A stretch of 64,000 nucleotides of DNA from Eggerthella sp. YY7918 (GTDB lineage Bacteria; Actinomycetota; Coriobacteriia; Coriobacteriales; Eggerthellaceae). The DNA lies in the NCBI RefSeq assembly GCF_000270285.1, contig NC_015738.1, forward strand, positions 2,542,001 through 2,606,000, written 5' to 3'. The notes under the pieces are model-generated. The model was given only the letters and a program-made list of their open reading frames with translations. It did not search any database and had not been told where the DNA came from. Positions 52,746 to 61,842 of the stretch are shown one piece after another; position 1 is the stretch's first letter, and each line of letters opens with the position of its first letter. A program made the translations under genes and the position numbers.

Positions 52746-54302
52746 TTAATCCCGTTCGTCCCACGAGTCAAGCTCGATAACGTCACGAGCAGCGATGATG
52801 CCTTGAGCCATAGAACCATTCACGGCAAGAGGCTGCAAATAAATAGAGGAGTTGCCAACATTGCCTGCACTGTACAAACGCGGGATTGGTTCATTGTTCC
52901 AGTTGAGGGTGCGACCCCAATCGTCGGTTGTTAGGCCTCCGATGGTGTAAATAATTGAGGGCGCCACTTCGATGGCGTAGTATGGACCCTCTCCCAAAGG
53001 AGCTAGGTTGCTGGCATTGCGGCCAAATTCATCAATACCAGCAGCGCAGCCATCGTTGTATGTCTGCACCGTTTCGGCAAGTACCTGAGGGTTAAGGCCT
53101 ATTGTTTGCGCAAGCGCTTCAATCGTGTCGGCTTTTACAATCCATCCTTTTTTGAGCTCTTCTTGGTTGTCATAGCTCCAGACATAGCCGTAGTTGTCTG
53201 CATCGAAGAACATAGCCCAAGAGCAGGAGGAGCCTGCGTTACCTAACGAACCTGAATCGAACGCAGCCTGATCAACAATCTCGTAAATCACCTCGTTGTC
53301 GTAATGAGCCGTTGCAGATCGACATTCCACCATGCTGCCTGAAAAAGCGAATAACGGAAGGGTGGATTTGCTGTGCGTCAGACTGGTGTATTCGTCCATG
53401 AAACGCTTGCCATGACCATTTACATAAATCATCGTAGCCGTCACGGGCGCGTTGCAAAAAATGCCAGTCCCAATCTCCTCACTTGCTTTCTTGGACACAA
53501 GCGTCATAAATTCGAGACCCTTTGACAGCTTAGAAAGCTTGGCTCCGATATTGCCAGCCATAATAAGCCCGTCGCCCGTAAGAAAGGGGCTTCCAATAGA
53601 GTACAGGTCCAAGCCGGGCAGATGAAAGTCGGAGATCATCTGCTTGTTGCAGGTGTAACTTCCTGTTGCAATAAGCACGCCTTTTTTGGCCTTTACGTTA
53701 ATGAGTTCTCCGTTTGCTTCGGCCTTTACACCGATAACCTCACCGCTGGCATTCTGAATAAGCTCTTTTGCAGGGGTTTCATACAGCACCTCAACGCCAG
53801 CTTCATACATAGCATCGCGTAGTGCTGCGTATACCGAAGGTCCGTAACCTTTCATAAACCCATAAGGCTGGTCAATCCATTCACATCCGTGGTCGATCAA
53901 CCAGTCGATAGCAGCCATACCTTCATCTTCGATCTCGTAAGCCCAATCCTCACTCGCCTCACCAAACGAATTGATTCCCATGGTCAGATTTGCATCGACA
54001 GACGCTTTCGGGAAATACGCAGCATTGCAGCGACTGTCGCCTCCGGCCGTTTCCTCTGGCTGCTTCTCAAGCATAAGAACCGACAGGCCCCAATCTGCAG
54101 CCTCGATAGCAGCATACATGCCCGCGCATCCGGACCCTAAAACAACAAATTCGGCTTCTTTATCCCATTGAGCAGGTACTCCAGGGCCCTGTGCAGCGGC
54201 AGCGCTTCCTGAACAGGCACTGAGCGCTCCTGCACTGACCAACCCCGCACCTGCAGCCAAGGCTCCGCCTATAAAACTCCTGCGGCTAAGCTGTTCCCCC
54301 AT
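52746..54302 (-). CDS. Tat-exported FAD-dependent reductase, catalytic subunit of a respiratory operon
   Basis: 518 residues: SRRSFI (6-11), lipobox-like SAC with Cys30, FAD loop GSGCAG, and C-terminal AVNGSMAQGIIAARD in place of the usual GR. After HGKRFMDEY the sequence is TSLTHSKSTLPLFAFS. It is the most divergent of the six flavoproteins and the only one with its own cytochrome, ferredoxin and NrfD genes, making a complete quinol-to-acceptor chain. CGGAGGA ribosome site. Regulated, by position, by the divergent double-MarR protein. Confidence 0.9.
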   Translation of the reverse strand: MGEQLSRRSFIGGALAAGAGLVSAGALSACSGSAAAAQGPGVPAQWDKEAEFVVLGSGCAGMYAAIEAADWGLSVLMLEKQPEETAGGDSRCNAAYFPKASVDANLTMGINSFGEASEDWAYEIEDEGMAAIDWLIDHGCEWIDQPYGFMKGYGPSVYAALRDAMYEAGVEVLYETPAKELIQNASGEVIGVKAEANGELINVKAKKGVLIATGSYTCNKQMISDFHLPGLDLYSIGSPFLTGDGLIMAGNIGAKLSKLSKGLEFMTLVSKKASEEIGTGIFCNAPVTATMIYVNGHGKRFMDEYTSLTHSKSTLPLFAFSGSMVECRSATAHYDNEVIYEIVDQAAFDSGSLGNAGSSCSWAMFFDADNYGYVWSYDNQEELKKGWIVKADTIEALAQTIGLNPQVLAETVQTYNDGCAAGIDEFGRNASNLAPLGEGPYYAIEVAPSIIYTIGGLTTDDWGRTLNWNNEPIPRLYSAGNVGNSSIYLQPLAVNGSMAQGIIAARDVIELDSWDERD

Positions 54303-54614
54303 TAGATCCTCCGATCTCATTCACGTGCTTTGCGACCTCAGGCTTCAGTAGGTCGTATCTCTAAAAGTAAGAATAGGCAGCTATGGAGACGAAGGCCAGG
54401 TCAGAGTTGTAAATTGAAATATACGCTCGAAGAACGTTTTATTGATCGAACAAAAAGCTGCTTGATTTATCGGGCGGTTTCAGTCGTTTTTGCTAGAATA
54501 GCGAGAGCCAGGACCGGCGATCTCTCCGCTGTTGACAGCAAGCAAGCGTATCATTGCAAAAATTGTTTCAGAACGCAGAGAGTGCGCCCATCATTGCAAA
54601 CGAGGGGACAGGTT
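54303..54614. promoter_or_regulatory. Divergent promoter region, flavoprotein operon / double-MarR gene
   Basis: 312 bp, A+T-richer than the flanks. CATTGCAAA occurs twice (about 54552 and 54592), a possible direct-repeat operator. No gene seen; an open frame through it lacks a ribosome site. Confidence 0.35.
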
Positions 54615-55505
54615 GTGCAGAGCACCGCTCCAATTTCTGATCTTATAACAGGCACTGTCTTATACAATAGGATGGTCGAAGATCTCTTTGCTCGCGATTC
54701 TCCACTCACGTTTTCGCAATATCAAGTTCTATTCTTTCTCTCGGTTTTTAAAGAGCGACATGCTCGTATACGCGATCTAAGCGAGATGCTGGTCTTGAGC
54801 GCAAGCACCATCAGTGACGTGGTGAGCGAGCTTGAAGAGGCTGAGTTTGCAAAGCGTTTCTCTCGACCCGAAAATCTCAAGGCAGTCTGGGTTGAATGTA
54901 CCCACGAAGGCAAGGAAGCTCTGCGTGCCGCCAATGACTTTACTCAGAAAAGCACTCGATTTTATTGGGATGCGTACGATAAAGAGGTCAGCGCCTACTA
55001 TTTTTATAACGCAAGGTGCTTATTGAATAGACTTGATGTTCTCGATATGAATGCAGTCCTGTCTTTTAGCGAACCGATTTACTACATTCATGCCTCTCAT
55101 AGATATTTGCGCAGCTACATGAGCTGGTTTAAAAGTACCTATAATTTGGGACTCCTTGATGTGCGCATCCTCATGCTGCTTCTTGAGTGGGGCAAACCTT
55201 TTAACTGCACCGATCTTGCGCATGTCCTCAGCACATCAAACAGTGCCATATCCCATTCTGTTCGATACCTCAACAAGGTAAAAAAGTATGTCGATAAAAC
55301 GTCTAACGACTTAAATAAACGTGAGTCGGTGGTTAGCCTAACGGAGAGCGGCATTCAAACTATTCAGGAAATCAGAGAGCGATTTATCTCTTTCAATCTT
55401 GCTGCGTTTGGGTTTACTCGCGAAGAGTTCGACGAGATGCTCGTGACGGTACATCCCCGAAAAACAATGAGCTACCTCGAGCGCATTTTCGGAATACCTG
55501 AGTAA
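54615..55505 (+). CDS. Double MarR-type winged-helix regulator
   Basis: 296 residues with two MarR-like domains in one chain. The first has LTFSQYQVLFFLSVF, RIRDLSEMLVLSASTISDVVSELEEAEF; the second has LLDVRILMLLLEWG, NCTDLAHVLSTSNSAISHSVRYLNK. MarR proteins normally dimerise, so this may act as an intramolecular dimer. GTG start eight bases after GAGGGGA. Divergent from the flavoprotein-cytochrome operon, which it probably controls in place of the LuxR type used elsewhere. Confidence 0.78.
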   Translation: MQSTAPISDLITGTVLYNRMVEDLFARDSPLTFSQYQVLFFLSVFKERHARIRDLSEMLVLSASTISDVVSELEEAEFAKRFSRPENLKAVWVECTHEGKEALRAANDFTQKSTRFYWDAYDKEVSAYYFYNARCLLNRLDVLDMNAVLSFSEPIYYIHASHRYLRSYMSWFKSTYNLGLLDVRILMLLLEWGKPFNCTDLAHVLSTSNSAISHSVRYLNKVKKYVDKTSNDLNKRESVVSLTESGIQTIQEIRERFISFNLAAFGFTREEFDEMLVTVHPRKTMSYLERIFGIPE

Positions 55506-55526
55506 CATTAATCCCCACGCCACAAG

Positions 55527-55566
55527 ACGAACGTGCTTTCCGCCAGCCAGCAGAAAGCACGTTCGT
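55527..55566. terminator. Bidirectional terminator
   Basis: Perfect 14-bp arms ACGAACGTGCTTTC / GAAAGCACGTTCGT between the convergent regulator and flavoprotein genes. Confidence 0.8.
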
Positions 55567-55594
55567 TTGCACTTAGCGTAAACTTGATCGATTT

Positions 55595-57274
55595 CTATTG
55601 CTCGTTTACGGGAGCTTCGGCACCACTGAGAATACGGCCAACAATCATGCCATACGTCAGTCCACGACCAAGGCTGATACCGCTGCAGTGGTGCGGATAG
55701 GTACCGTAGAACATGCTGCCAGAGCATGTGCCCACAGCATACAGGCCAGGAATAGGAGCGTTCGTTTCGTAAGACAGTACCGCGCTGTCGGAATTAACGC
55801 GCAAGCCGCACTCAGTTGCAAGATTGATCTGTCCCTCATCGCAAGCATAGAACGGCGGAGTGAGCACGGGCGCCAGCTTCTCAGCAGGTACGCCGAATTC
55901 CTCATCAACACCCTTCTCGCAAGCTTCGTTGTAACGCTTGACCGTCTCTACAAACGCAGCCGTATTTATTCCCATCTGCTCGGCGAGGCCTTCAAGCGTA
56001 TCAGACGTTACGGAATCGGCAATGAAGCCCTCCGCTTCTTGCTCAGGTGTAACACCGGGAATAACCAAGTCACGGATCTTATCAATGTTCGATGCTATAT
56101 CGGCGTCAGCAATCACCCAATCATGAGCACCCACTTGAGCATTGATTGCGTTTGCGAGAAAGTTGGAAGGAATAGCCTCGTTGACGAAACGCAAACCATA
56201 CTCATTGACGCGCATAAACGGATGGATCGCAGCGCCGAATGCGCCACCACTTTTCGTACCTGAAGGATCGGTACATAAGGCGTGCGGGTATTCATCTTCA
56301 AAACCGCCAACAGCAAGGCCCATTTCGTGACCATCGCCCGTATTGCCCATACAACTGTTAACCCATGCGCGAACCTGCAAGTCACGCGGACGCAGACACT
56401 TCTTCAGGCGTTCCCAGTTAAACTCGTAACCACCCGTCGCCAGAACAACGCCCTTGGCTGCATTAAACTGCGTAAAGTCCCCTTCCGCATTCTTGGCGAT
56501 AACGCCGACAACACGTCCCTCTTCATTTTGTATAAGCTGACAGGCCGGGGTATTGAAGCGGACTTCGCCGTTGCCGAAAGACTCCATGTATTCGATCATC
56601 ATGGGCGCCATTGCAGCAACACCACCGCCACCGTTGAAGTTGACGGCTGAAGAATACCAGTTCAGACCACCGCGCTTAGTAGTTTGAGCGATGCTCAGCG
56701 CGGGATACTCTATGTGTTCACCAACGATATCCATCAGCCAGTCCATGGCTTCGCCCGAACGCTTTACGAAACGACGAACGACATTTTCGTCAATGCGCCA
56801 CGAACCGGTATACATAAGATCGTAGATGTACTCTTCGGGGTCGATGATGTCATCATATCCGGCATGAACCTTATCGCCAAAAGAAGCAATTTCCCCTCCA
56901 TTACACGCAGGAACATCCCCCTTTTGCAGCAAAACGACCCTTGCCCCACCTTCGGCTGCGGATGCAGCAGCGCAGCAACCTGCCCAGCCTGCGCCGCACA
57001 CAACAACGTCAGTTTCAACAGTCTCGACAATTTTATCAGCGGCAATAGGCTCAGAAACAAAGGCTATTTCGCCTGCTGGAGGCTGAAGCCCTTCAAAGGG
57101 TTCGCTGGAGGGAAAAACGATCTTTTCAACGGTCTGCCCTGTTGCTTCGGACGCTCCCCCCTCTTGTTTTGGAGCACACCCGGCAAGATTCGCTCCAGCC
57201 GCGACGACACCCGCCGTCAGACAGCCATTCAAAAAAGCACGGCGGCTCATAGTACTTTCAGTATTGGTATGCAT
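55595..57274 (-). CDS. Tat-exported FAD-dependent reductase, fumarate-reductase flavoprotein family
   Basis: 559 residues: SRRAFL (10-15; a start at Met9 is possible), lipobox-like LAGC with Cys33, FAD loop GAGWAG, C-terminal GISLGRGLTYGMIVG. After YGLRFVNE the sequence is AIPSNFLANAINAQVG, again without TRD. Divergent from the fourth 12-TM LuxR gene. AAGGGG precedes the ATG. Organic acceptor unknown; no dedicated electron carrier next door. Confidence 0.9.
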   Translation of the reverse strand: MHTNTESTMSRRAFLNGCLTAGVVAAGANLAGCAPKQEGGASEATGQTVEKIVFPSSEPFEGLQPPAGEIAFVSEPIAADKIVETVETDVVVCGAGWAGCCAAASAAEGGARVVLLQKGDVPACNGGEIASFGDKVHAGYDDIIDPEEYIYDLMYTGSWRIDENVVRRFVKRSGEAMDWLMDIVGEHIEYPALSIAQTTKRGGLNWYSSAVNFNGGGGVAAMAPMMIEYMESFGNGEVRFNTPACQLIQNEEGRVVGVIAKNAEGDFTQFNAAKGVVLATGGYEFNWERLKKCLRPRDLQVRAWVNSCMGNTGDGHEMGLAVGGFEDEYPHALCTDPSGTKSGGAFGAAIHPFMRVNEYGLRFVNEAIPSNFLANAINAQVGAHDWVIADADIASNIDKIRDLVIPGVTPEQEAEGFIADSVTSDTLEGLAEQMGINTAAFVETVKRYNEACEKGVDEEFGVPAEKLAPVLTPPFYACDEGQINLATECGLRVNSDSAVLSYETNAPIPGLYAVGTCSGSMFYGTYPHHCSGISLGRGLTYGMIVGRILSGAEAPVNEQ

Positions 57275-57557
57275 GATCAATCCCCTTCCATAGTCAACTT
57301 TCACTCCCAAATGAAGATCAGTCTTGCGAGCGAGCCCGCAAGCCAAGACTATGTGCCTTTGACGACTCTTATCCATCCCTCCAAAGGCTGGAAATCGAAG
57401 AAAAAGGCCCTCTATAGAAAGTATTGATATGTCTTTGATCAGGTATTATGAGATTTCTGTAACATGCACGTAAAGGAGAAGCACGCTATAATCTTTCGGG
57501 GAAGAGGTCGTTTAAACCATTTTTTCGTCTAACCATGTCCAACACCGAGGGGTTCTT
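57275..57557. promoter_or_regulatory. Divergent promoter region with stem structures
   Basis: 283 bp. CATAGTC (about 57289) and GACTATG (about 57350) enclose a smaller stem CTTGCG / CGCAAG, giving a cruciform-like element just upstream of the flavoprotein gene. A TATAAT at 57487-57492 is a good -10 for the LuxR gene. Confidence 0.4.
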
Positions 57558-59006
57558 ATGGACAAGCGCAAAACCGAAAGAGAAGTCTCCATGATTGCGC
57601 TTGGCATCGCAGCGCTTTGGCTGTGGTCTATCTGTCTCTTTCCGTCTGCAGGCGTTGAATCGCCACTGGGTAGTCCGACCGACTTCCATGTTCCCTCTTG
57701 GTTTATTTCGCTTTTTGTTGGCACAGGCGTTACTCTTCTTATCGCGCTTCTTCCCTCCCGATTTTGCTCTAATCGCGCGTTTTTCATTATGGTCCTGTTC
57801 GGATGTCTCTTTCAGGTTGCCGCCGTAGTGGTGGCCTCGCTCCCTTCAGAGACGGTTTACTTAAATACGATATCCGGAATATGTACTGGCCTGTCTATCG
57901 GCGTGCTATGGCTTGCATGGTCATGGGGTCTCGTCCATTTGGATGTCGAACAGGTAGAGGCAATATTTGTTCGGGCACTCTTTTTTACTGCTTTCGGCTT
58001 TATGCTGATCATCTTATTGCCCACATGGCTACGTGTTGGAGCAATGCTTACTCTCCCGGTCATTCAATTAGGGCTTTATGTTCTTTCAGATATCGCCCCC
58101 TTTTCCGCCCTTAGCAACACGGGATTTTCTGACTCTGGGTCAAAACGTACCGAAAACGAAACGCCCGCCTCAGCAAGGCCTGTTTCAAAAGTTGGAAATT
58201 CCCCAAGCGGCTTTCGCCCCATCGCACAGACGTTGGCCAGATGCCTGTTGGCCTATGCGCTCGTTTCTCTTACAGGGGAAGCGTTACGCTCGGTAAAACC
58301 CGCGCTCCTCCTCGATCCATTCTGGCTGTTCGCCCTTGGCATGTTTGTCGCTGGATTCATTTTGCTGCTCTTCATCAAGCATTCGAATCGCGTTGACGTA
58401 TTTGGTGCGATCCGTTGGATATTTCCCCTCGTTGCTTTAGGAGTTGTTTTTGCAACAGATGAACATCGCGTTTTAGCTTCCCTTGGTATTGTTTTGATTG
58501 TTCTTGGGCACGCATCATTCGAAGGTATGTTGCGCATGGACATCATAGCCCTTGCGCAACGTTCCGCCGAGCATAAACTACGCATCGTCTCTTTTGGACT
58601 TGCAGCTATTAGCGTCGGCGCCGCCACTGGCATTGTAGTGTTCAACTTCCTGTCTTTCATTGGCAACAACGACAGGGTGCTTCTTTATTCATTTGTTCTA
58701 TTAGTCTGGATGATCTTGCTGTTTTTTACCGGCTCGAAAAGGCCCGAATCAAGACAGTCGGAGCCCCTGAAGAATGAAGACATCTGCGGTTTGATTGCCG
58801 CTGAATACGGTCTCACACCACGCGAAACGGAAATTCTTGGATACCTCATTGAAGGACGCAGCCACCCGTTTATCCGTGATGAGTTATGCATCTCCAAAGG
58901 CACTGTCGATACCCACGTTCGCCATATTTACGAAAAAATGAACGTCTCCTCGAAACAAGACCTAATCAGCACCGTAAAAGAAGCTCGCTTGTCGGTGCCG
59001 TCATAA
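57558..59006 (+). CDS. LuxR-family regulator with multi-TM N-terminal sensor
   Basis: 482 residues; about twelve hydrophobic segments, then LTPRETEILGYLIEGRSHPFI and SKGTVDTHVRHIYEKMNV, the LuxR helix-turn-helix. Head-to-head with the flavoprotein gene. GAGGGG precedes the ATG. Convergent with adk, separated by a strong terminator. Confidence 0.88.
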   Translation: MDKRKTEREVSMIALGIAALWLWSICLFPSAGVESPLGSPTDFHVPSWFISLFVGTGVTLLIALLPSRFCSNRAFFIMVLFGCLFQVAAVVVASLPSETVYLNTISGICTGLSIGVLWLAWSWGLVHLDVEQVEAIFVRALFFTAFGFMLIILLPTWLRVGAMLTLPVIQLGLYVLSDIAPFSALSNTGFSDSGSKRTENETPASARPVSKVGNSPSGFRPIAQTLARCLLAYALVSLTGEALRSVKPALLLDPFWLFALGMFVAGFILLLFIKHSNRVDVFGAIRWIFPLVALGVVFATDEHRVLASLGIVLIVLGHASFEGMLRMDIIALAQRSAEHKLRIVSFGLAAISVGAATGIVVFNFLSFIGNNDRVLLYSFVLLVWMILLFFTGSKRPESRQSEPLKNEDICGLIAAEYGLTPRETEILGYLIEGRSHPFIRDELCISKGTVDTHVRHIYEKMNVSSKQDLISTVKEARLSVPS

Positions 59007-59015
59007 GGTACAAAA

Positions 59016-59043
59016 AAAGCCGCGTCGATTTCGACGCGGCTTT
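59016..59043. terminator. Bidirectional terminator ending the spc operon
   Basis: AAAGCCGCGTCGA / TCGACGCGGCTTT, perfect 13-bp arms flanked by A/T runs, between LuxR and adk. Confidence 0.88.
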
Positions 59044-59064
59044 GAGTCCACCCTTTGGTAAATG

Positions 59065-59691
59065 TTAGAGGTTAAGCGCCTGCTTGACGTCGGCGTAGAC
59101 CACGTCTGGGTCGCGGTCGCCATCGATGGAAACCAGCAGATCGCAGCCGCGGTAGTAGTCGATGAGCGGGCTCGTGGACTTCTCGTACACGTCGAGACGA
59201 TTGCGCACTGTGGCCTCGTTGTCGTCGTCGCGCTGATACATCTCGCCGCCGCACTTCGGGCAGGTAGCGTCGGCCACCGAGCCGATGTAGTCGCAGTTTT
59301 TGCACATACGACGCGACGTGAGACGCTTGACGATAACCTCGGGATCAACGTCGATGAGCAGCGCCGCATCAAGCGGACGATTCAGCTTAGACAGCTCTGC
59401 GTCGAGTGCGACAGCCTGAGCGGACGTGCGCGGGAATCCATCGAGAATGAAACCCTTCTCGGTGTCAGGGTCTTGCAAACGCTCCGTGACAAGCCCGATG
59501 ATCACATCGTCGGGCACCAGATCGCCCGCATCCATGTACGACTTCGCCTTCTTGCCCAGCGGAGTTCCGGCCTTGACTGCAGCGCGCAGCATATCACCAG
59601 TCGAAATATGCGGCGTACTGAACTCTTCGACCAACCGAGCAGCCTGCGTACCCTTACCGGCACCCGGCGCCCCCAACAACACGATATTCAT
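59065..59691 (-). CDS. adk: Adenylate kinase
   Basis: 208 residues. GAPGAGKGTQ P-loop, GFPRTSAQA, and a LID with CKNCDYIG..CPKCGG, a four-Cys zinc site; the LID spacing is shorter than in Bacillus enzymes. Interconverts ATP, AMP and ADP. GAAAGGA supports the ATG used. Last gene of this spc operon; map and infA do not follow. Confidence 0.96.
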   Translation of the reverse strand: MNIVLLGAPGAGKGTQAARLVEEFSTPHISTGDMLRAAVKAGTPLGKKAKSYMDAGDLVPDDVIIGLVTERLQDPDTEKGFILDGFPRTSAQAVALDAELSKLNRPLDAALLIDVDPEVIVKRLTSRRMCKNCDYIGSVADATCPKCGGEMYQRDDDNEATVRNRLDVYEKSTSPLIDYYRGCDLLVSIDGDRDPDVVYADVKQALNL

Positions 59692-60074
59692 GAGTGATTT
59701 CCTTTCGACATACAAATCGATGCGCCGTATTGTACCAAAGCCCTACCCCAACCGATCATATTTCAACAGAAAGACAGGTAAGGTAGCTCAATAGGCTGGT
59801 CCCAAATCGGGGGCTGTGGCAATTACAGGGAGGGCTTGAGTGGATGGAAAGCTGTCGACATTGTTAAAATCCCTGGTCACAGCATTCCGCATCTGCAGCA
59901 GAGTTTGCTCTTTCCGGGAAAAATTGCCACAGCTCCCGATTTAGGGCCAAGTCAGCATCTAAAACCATCGAACGTTAGCCAATGCATACTCCATACCGCA
60001 CCGCTTTTTCTCTTCTAAAAGAAAGAGCGCCCGCTTTCGCAGACGCCCTTTGTGTTGCTGTTGGAATCCACCTA
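59692..60074. other. secY-adk spacer
   Basis: 383 bp without a gene inside what is normally a tight operon. It holds repeat copy B (59796-59959) and nothing else recognisable; adk may need its own promoter here. Confidence 0.55.
59796..59959. repeat. 164-bp dispersed repeat, copy B
   Basis: Same length as copy A at 32038. Ends CTGGTCCCAAATCGGGGGC..TGTGGCAATT and AAAATTGCCACAGCTCCCG match copy A's ends; the core, read in reverse complement, gives CTGTGACCAGGGATTTT and a C/T-rich block aligned with copy A. The outer GTCAGCATC flank is in the same direction in both copies. Confidence 0.75.
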
Positions 60075-61361
60075 CTACTTGAAGAAACCGTCGTAGTTAT
60101 GCATCTTCAGCTGGCTTTCCACCTTGTTCATGGTGTCAAGAGCAACGCCGATCATGATGAGGATCGAAGTGCCGCCGAACGCCTGAACCAGCTGGTTGCC
60201 CGTAAAGTAGAAGATGATGGTAGGCACCACTGCGATAACCGCAATGAAAATGCCGCCGGGCAACGTGACGCGATGAAGCACATTCTTGATGTACTGCACC
60301 GTCGCCGAACCAGGACGCACGCCGGGGATAAAACCGCCCTGCTTGCGCAGATTGTCGGCCGTCTCGTCCGGATTGAACACCATCGAGGTGTAGAAGTACG
60401 CGAAGAACACGATCAGCAGAACGGTAAGGATCCAATTGACCCAGCCCGACGAAATAGCGTCGGCCACCGCAGTCAACCAACCCACGTTAAACAACGCCGC
60501 CAGCTGCGCCGGGAAGTAAATCAGGCAGCTTGCGAAAATGATGGGGATAACGCCCGCCGCATTCACCTTGAGGGGAATGTAGGTGGACTGTCCGCCCATC
60601 ATCTTGCGACCCTGTACACGCTTGGCGTAGTTCACAGGAATACGACGCTGTGCGCGCTCCACGAAAATGATCGCGGGGATGCAGGCCAGCACCACCAAAA
60701 CGATAAGTACCGTAATGGCTATGCTCATGCCAGCGTCAGCGGAGCTTTGCGTAATAGACGAATAGATAGCACTCGGCACGCGCGACACGATGCTCACGAA
60801 AATGATGAGAGACATGCCGTTGCCCACACCGCGCTGCGTGATAAGCTCGCCCATCCACATGATGAACGCCGTACCGGCTACCAATGTGAACACCACGATG
60901 ATGTCGGTGAGGATCTCGGGGACCTCCGTGCTGAACACAACGCCATACGCCGGCGATTTGAACAGCAGCAGGTAACCGATAGCGTTGATAAGGCCAAGGC
61001 CCAGCGTCAGATAACGCGTAACCTGCGTGATCTTACGACGACCCGTCTCGCCTTCCTTTGCCCAGCGTCCGATAGCCGGAATGACGCCCTGCATAAGCTG
61101 CATGATGATAGATGCCGTAATGTAGGGCATAATGCCGAGCGAGAACACCGAGAAGTTCGACAACGCACCACCGGTGAACAGGTCGAGCATGGTCATGGAA
61201 ACGCCGCCGCTTTGCGTAAATTGATTCGCAAACTCGTTGAACGGAATGCCCGGTACCGGCACGTACGCACCGAAGCGGTACAGCGCGAGAATAGCCAGCG
61301 TAAAAAGAATCTTTTTACGTAGCTCCGGTACCTTAAATGCATCGATGAGAGAGCTTAGCAA
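60075..61361 (-). CDS. secY: Protein translocase subunit SecY
   Basis: 428 residues, ten TM segments. [16 protein letters not shown] after TM1, [17 protein letters not shown] for TM2-TM3 and [10 protein letters not shown] are recognisable; the plug and cytoplasmic loops are complete. It forms the Sec channel. Begins with TTG and overlaps the end of rplO by seven bases, so translation is coupled. Confidence 0.97.
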   Translation of the reverse strand: MLSSLIDAFKVPELRKKILFTLAILALYRFGAYVPVPGIPFNEFANQFTQSGGVSMTMLDLFTGGALSNFSVFSLGIMPYITASIIMQLMQGVIPAIGRWAKEGETGRRKITQVTRYLTLGLGLINAIGYLLLFKSPAYGVVFSTEVPEILTDIIVVFTLVAGTAFIMWMGELITQRGVGNGMSLIIFVSIVSRVPSAIYSSITQSSADAGMSIAITVLIVLVVLACIPAIIFVERAQRRIPVNYAKRVQGRKMMGGQSTYIPLKVNAAGVIPIIFASCLIYFPAQLAALFNVGWLTAVADAISSGWVNWILTVLLIVFFAYFYTSMVFNPDETADNLRKQGGFIPGVRPGSATVQYIKNVLHRVTLPGGIFIAVIAVVPTIIFYFTGNQLVQAFGGTSILIMIGVALDTMNKVESQLKMHNYDGFFK

Positions 61362-61804
61362 GGCTCTTCAACCTTTCCTCCGGCTGCCTCAATTTTCGCC
61401 TTAGCCGAGGCAGACACTTTGTCAACCTTGACGGTGAGCGCCTTCGTAATTTCACCGTCGCCAAGCACCTTCACGAGTGCGTCGGCATGCTTGATGATGC
61501 CCTTGGCCTTCAGGCTTTCGCCGTCAACCACATCGCCCGCCTCGAAGTTCTCCTCAAGACGCTTGACGTTGACCGGCAGGTATTCCACATGGTTGATATT
61601 CGTAAAGCCGGGCAGCTTCGGCAGACGACGCGCAAGCGGAGTCTGGCCACCCTCAAAACCGGCACCCTTGCCGCCACCGGCACGGGACTTCTGGCCGTTC
61701 ATACCGCGACCGGCAGTCTTACCCGTACCCGATGCAGGGCCACGGCCCACGCGCTTGCGATCCTTGCGAGAACCCTCAGCCGGCTTAAGATCTTTCAGTT
61801 CCAT
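61355..61804 (-). CDS. rplO: 50S ribosomal protein L15
   Basis: 149 residues with the typical Gly/Arg-rich start ([23 protein letters not shown]) and [12 protein letters not shown]. Followed directly by secY as in most bacteria, but separated from rpmD by an unusual 273-bp spacer. Confidence 0.97.
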   Translation of the reverse strand: MELKDLKPAEGSRKDRKRVGRGPASGTGKTAGRGMNGQKSRAGGGKGAGFEGGQTPLARRLPKLPGFTNINHVEYLPVNVKRLEENFEAGDVVDGESLKAKGIIKHADALVKVLGDGEITKALTVKVDKVSASAKAKIEAAGGKVEEPC

Positions 61805-61842
61805 CTACATGCTCCTTTTCGCTTCCGAGCTTCACGCCCGGC

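Noticed and set aside
8481-57445. Shared TTTGATCAGGTA at 8481-8492 and 57434-57445
   Set aside because: Only two copies in unrelated promoter settings and not palindromic beyond TGATCA; could be chance.
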